64,000 nt of DNA from Chaenocephalus aceratus (lineage: Eukaryota > Chordata > Actinopteri > Perciformes > Channichthyidae). The DNA lies in assembly GCA_023974075.1 (NCBI GenBank), contig CM043793.1:8860788-8924787 (forward strand), given 5' to 3'. The notes below the pieces were generated by a model, which did no database searches, had not been told where the DNA came from, and was given only the letters and a program-made list of their open reading frames with translations. A program made the translations under genes and the position numbers. Positions within the stretch are counted from its first letter, which is position 1. Every line of letters starts with the position of its first letter. Below are positions 1 to 64,000 of the stretch, piece after piece.

Positions 1-3000
1 ACTCAGCAAGTCCTATGCAGTCCTTTGTAGAGGCAGGGATGGAAAGGGTAATGGATTTTTCTCAAGTTGAAGTAATGTTACTTTAAACATTTTAACATGT
101 AGTATTTGTGTAAGAAATGTACTTGGATTAAAGAAAACAATGCCTGTAGAATTTAAAACATTACGAAGGCAGAGAAAAGGAAGTGTTTAAAATGGAATCT
201 CCAATGAGGCTGGAGCTACTGTAGAAACACACATTTTAAAGCAAAACGTGATGCTGTGTTAAAAAAAGTGTTATTCCCAGAAGTGGGTCTGCACAAACTG
301 CAGGTAGACCTTTCCAGTAAAGTAGTATTTAGCTTGTTAGCCAGACCCAGATGTAACATTTCCCCCCTTATTTTAACCTTTAGTGGTATACAATTATTAT
401 ATTATTCTTTTAAAAAGATTTGTGAAGCACAATACTTGTGTTTTTTAGGGTCTGTCTTTTTTTACTTTTGATCCGTTATGTTAATAAAAAGATACACTGG
501 TGAGCGATTGATATATCCAGATCTGAGACTTATGGGAACATATTGTATTTTAGTGAACAAAGGACAGGACCAACTGCATTGATTCATAAATATTTTATGT
601 ACAAAATATTGTTTATAAGTATATTCAACATATGTCACATTCGAGTAATGATAACTACTTTAAATACAGTTGATCGTTCTTCATATGTCACAGTACATAC
701 AGGAAAAAGATCACAATTCTAGGTGACTTTGTATACAATAAATACATGCTCTGGTCGTAGGCTTTTTTTAATTTATTTTTTACAAATTTACAGTTCGTTT
801 TTTGAACATAGTGCAAGAGTGCAGTTGTCCCTACAGCTGTGGCCATTGTAAAATAACAATAGCTTACACAGAAATATGTTCATTTCTATTTCATTTATCT
901 AAATGACCAAACAGATCGTCTTGAGTTTGGAGCCAAAGTGCAGTAAGCATTGGCATATCTACAATGGCCACTTCTGTCTGCAAACAAAATATTGATGAGA
1001 GCTTGCTGAACATGGCTGAACACTTGCGTTCCTTGGCACGTAGTAAACATACAAGAGTGTGGATCAAACCTACTTAGTCTTCAGTCAATTTAACAACCTG
1101 CCTGCATGTTTTTTCCATCCTGATCTAAGTCTGTAGTGTGTTTAATGCAAGAACACCAATCAAATATCCACAAACATATGATTGGTAAAGTATGTGCATG
1201 CATGGCAAGGCTGTACGACTTACTGTGAGTTCTCATCCAATTCAAAATGGCAAATACAGACTAATATTAAATTCTTAGAGGTCCATTTCTGTCCCTCCAG
1301 AACATGTGTTCACATTATCTAACCCCTGAAATCAGGTCAAGTTGTGTTAGTTTTTACAATAAGAGCAGGTTGCAGGTCAACAGAGTCTAAAGTCACAGTT
1401 TGACACATGGCAAAAACAGAGTAGAGCTCAATTCGAAAATGATGACTCCGCATTTCTTCTCAGCTGAACTACTGTATGTTCAGCTGGCCACAGAGGTCTG
1501 TCAAATATTTTAAACAACTCTACTACAGTTCTTCGCTTTCATAGAAAATCTAGTTTTTTAACTTCACAAGTCAATGTTTGGTTCATGTTTGGTTCCAAAG
1601 TGGGCTGAGCCAAGGGTATTTAGTTGGTTGCAATCTGCAACACTCAATTCAAATCCTACACACCGTCACTGAAGTCTGAGCACGATGTACACTGAGCTAG
1701 CTACGATAGCTTGCAGGATTTCATTTTTTAAGGCTAAGTATTTCAAATGATTTCATCTCAGTATTTCATTTTTTAGATTTTACCAAGTTTTTTACGATTT
1801 TCCTTCTGGTAAAATATTTCACATGCATCTTGACAGACTTCTTCCTGGTTCAGCTACATGAAAAATATGACTGTCTGAGGGTGTTTTCTAGCGAAGCTTC
1901 GCATCAACTCTCCAGAAACGCTGCATTTAATAACATGCATTCTCTGGATTGACGTATCCTGAATATCTTTATTTCTGTAACGTAAATGTGTTGCTACAAG
2001 TGCCAATTTGCCTGGATAAGAGGATGTGATGAGGACGTGATGCATTCAATGTGTGTGAAAGTTCATTTTATCTTCAAAATCGAGTAAAACTCGATCCTGT
2101 TTTGCCGTTTTATTTGGCTCTATTGTTGAGCTCACGCTAAGCACAGACATGTGTTCATTCAATTTCACTTTTTTGGGGGAAAACAGTGGCTACCAGATTA
2201 AGCAGTGTCCGACTGTCAGGAGTCACCAATACCACAATCTGGGACTACTTCCTCCAACTCACTTTCCTCTCATGTCATAAATGATTTATGGTCGTTAAAC
2301 ATGAGTCCTTATGAGCTCTCAGAAGTAACGACTCAGGTCCATGCACTTTTAGGCAGGGGTTGACTGGCCATGTGGAATAGCGAACATGTTCCTGCTGCTC
2401 GCCTTGCTATTTTGGCCAACACAACCATCTTTTCTTTTTTGTCTCCCTGACCGGCCCCATAAAACAGGTAAGGCGGCCCATTGTTTGTTTTTTATCCAAT
2501 TGACACTGGGCTGACCCAATCACATCTGTTTACCTTCCCCCTTTGGACTCAGTAAAACAGCACATCTGCATAAGAGGCCAACATGGATAAGAAACAATGC
2601 CAGAGGGCCGCCCTGGACTTTTCAAACCCTTTAAGCATATTGCTGCTCAGAGAAACTCAGCCAGTGGCTCCTCAAGTCTCCATCTACTGTAGTAACCATA
2701 GTTACTGGTAATTGCGTTTCCAGGGCATTTTGTTGTTATGTAAGATTATGTGAATCTTGACATAAAGCTTAATATGAGCTGATATGCATTCGTCTTCAGG
2801 GCATAACAACCTATCAAAATACATGGTAGGCAGGTCTGGGCTAAAATGCCAGAGTAGAGTTTTTGTTGTCTTAGTCCACCCAGATAGAGTCAGACAGACG
2901 GAGACAATGCACTTTGTTTGGTAAAGACTATGGATAAGCATCTCGGATCACCAACAGATGATGGGTTTAGTTTGCTACAGGCATACAAAATAGTCCGTCA

Positions 3001-3313
3001 TCAGGATTAGAAGATTGGTGCTGATTGTGTTTTTCTTTTTCAACATTGTGAGAAAGCATCTCCTTCCCAAAAGGTGCCCTTTGAATTAAATACATTTCCT
3101 TGTCACCATAGCTATGACAAATTGTCAACTTACTTCTGTCTTTTGAGGATCTCCTCCATGTCAGAGGCTCTAATGGTCTGTGTTAGCTGAGGATGATATA
3201 TGAAAAGTGCTCATAAGCAACATACAGAACCACATAGCCCTGACTCTACAACCCTGACCATGCTCCACGTCAGTTTCACATTTTCACAATTTCTTTGTTC
3301 TTCAGTTCTCCGC
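1..3313 (-). other. Probable 3' UTR and downstream flank of unc13
   Basis: No credible coding sequence is seen. The segment adjoining the stop codon should be the 3' UTR. Minus-strand AATAAA-type motifs occur near 2107-2113, 1967-1972 and 773-778, and none can be preferred. A plus-strand AATAAA lies at 483-488. Around 2350-2520 there is a stretch resembling a dispersed repeat ('tgactggcc', 'ggccccataaaacagg'). Confidence 0.4.
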
Positions 3314-63515
<60,202 letters not shown>

Positions 63516-64000
63516 CTACAGAAGACATTTTTTTTGGGAGCACAAGACAACATCAACAGTGTTAAAGATGGCTTTACAGTATATGCTGTTGAAGATCTTC
63601 ACAGTTGAGAAATTACTTAGTTGTTCTTATTTTCTCACTATTCACAATTTCGAGAGGATATATTTGATCATTTTCAGGTTCAAATCATATATTGTGTGCC
63701 TCTACTGTGACATGTTTACATTCCTGAATGTTCAAAACCTGCGTTATTTTTGTCTGTTCTGATTGGTTAGCTTAGAGATGTCCCGCCCCTTAGCAAATCA
63801 CGTACAATGTGTTGGAGCGCTAGCTAATAGAAGAGATAGTGATGTCACCACGTTATGGAAGAACACAAAGGAGTCCAATTGAGGTGTGTCTGGCATAGCG
63901 CTTATATGCAGCGTTTTCTTTTCCAGTGTGTGGGAGAGAGGACATTTTGTATGTTTGCCTTTGCAGACCATTAACACGCACACAATTATATAAAACACAC

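Noticed and set aside
256..471. 71-codon plus-strand frame with hydrophobic content
   Set aside because: No initiation context, domain or similarity; AT-rich sequence near a probable 3' UTR.

Overview
The window is vertebrate, almost certainly teleost, nuclear DNA. It has long introns with GT/AG boundaries, many (CA)n microsatellites, a Tc1-type transposon, hAT and piggyBac-type MITEs, L2-type LINEs and a retroviral-type integrase fragment. No bacterial-style gene organisation, CRISPR array or rRNA is visible.

One gene dominates: the 3' two thirds of an UNC13 (Munc13) presynaptic priming factor on the minus strand. It enters at the right edge (first visible exon 63352-63515) and ends near 3314. 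About 22 conventional exons cover the MUN domain and the C-terminal C2C domain; the N-terminal part (C1, C2B) lies beyond the window. Sequence choices such as 'QFVL', 'LRPLMEFLDG' and 'KEKIPC' look closest to the B paralogue (unc13b), which is an inference from memory of the family.

The most unusual part is 18877-27262. Between two conserved MUN exons (29483-29560 and 10951-11039) there are at least eleven micro-exons of 15-45 nt. All are multiples of three, all sit between whole codons, and together they encode about 102 residues. The early ones are acidic and the late ones are lysine/glutamate mixed. Many have weak 5' splice sites. Two further in-frame micro-exon candidates sit in the intron between 45119 and 41508, and the exon at 45642-45919 carries a lysine run followed by a long glutamate run. 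Together these suggest a MUN domain whose charged loops are expanded and probably adjusted by alternative splicing.

Six single-base frame breaks lie in otherwise conserved exons (near 3365, 37811, 37830, 40852, 41504 and 47504), half of them in short homopolymer runs. Uncorrected assembly indels are the simplest explanation; decay of the gene is the alternative.

Layout: 1-3313, probable 3' UTR and flank. 3314-11039, C2C and late MUN exons with MITEs. 11040-18876, intron with L2 remnants, a Tc1 element and a hAT element holding an integrase fragment. 18877-27262, micro-exon array. 27263-37778, two MUN exons, an unrecognised plus-strand exon-like open stretch (31624-32115) and an L2-type LINE (to 35337). 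37779-48206, eight MUN exons with long (CA)n tracts at splice sites. 48207-61486, a 13 kb intron with a hAT nested in another hAT. 61487-63515, the first two visible MUN exons.
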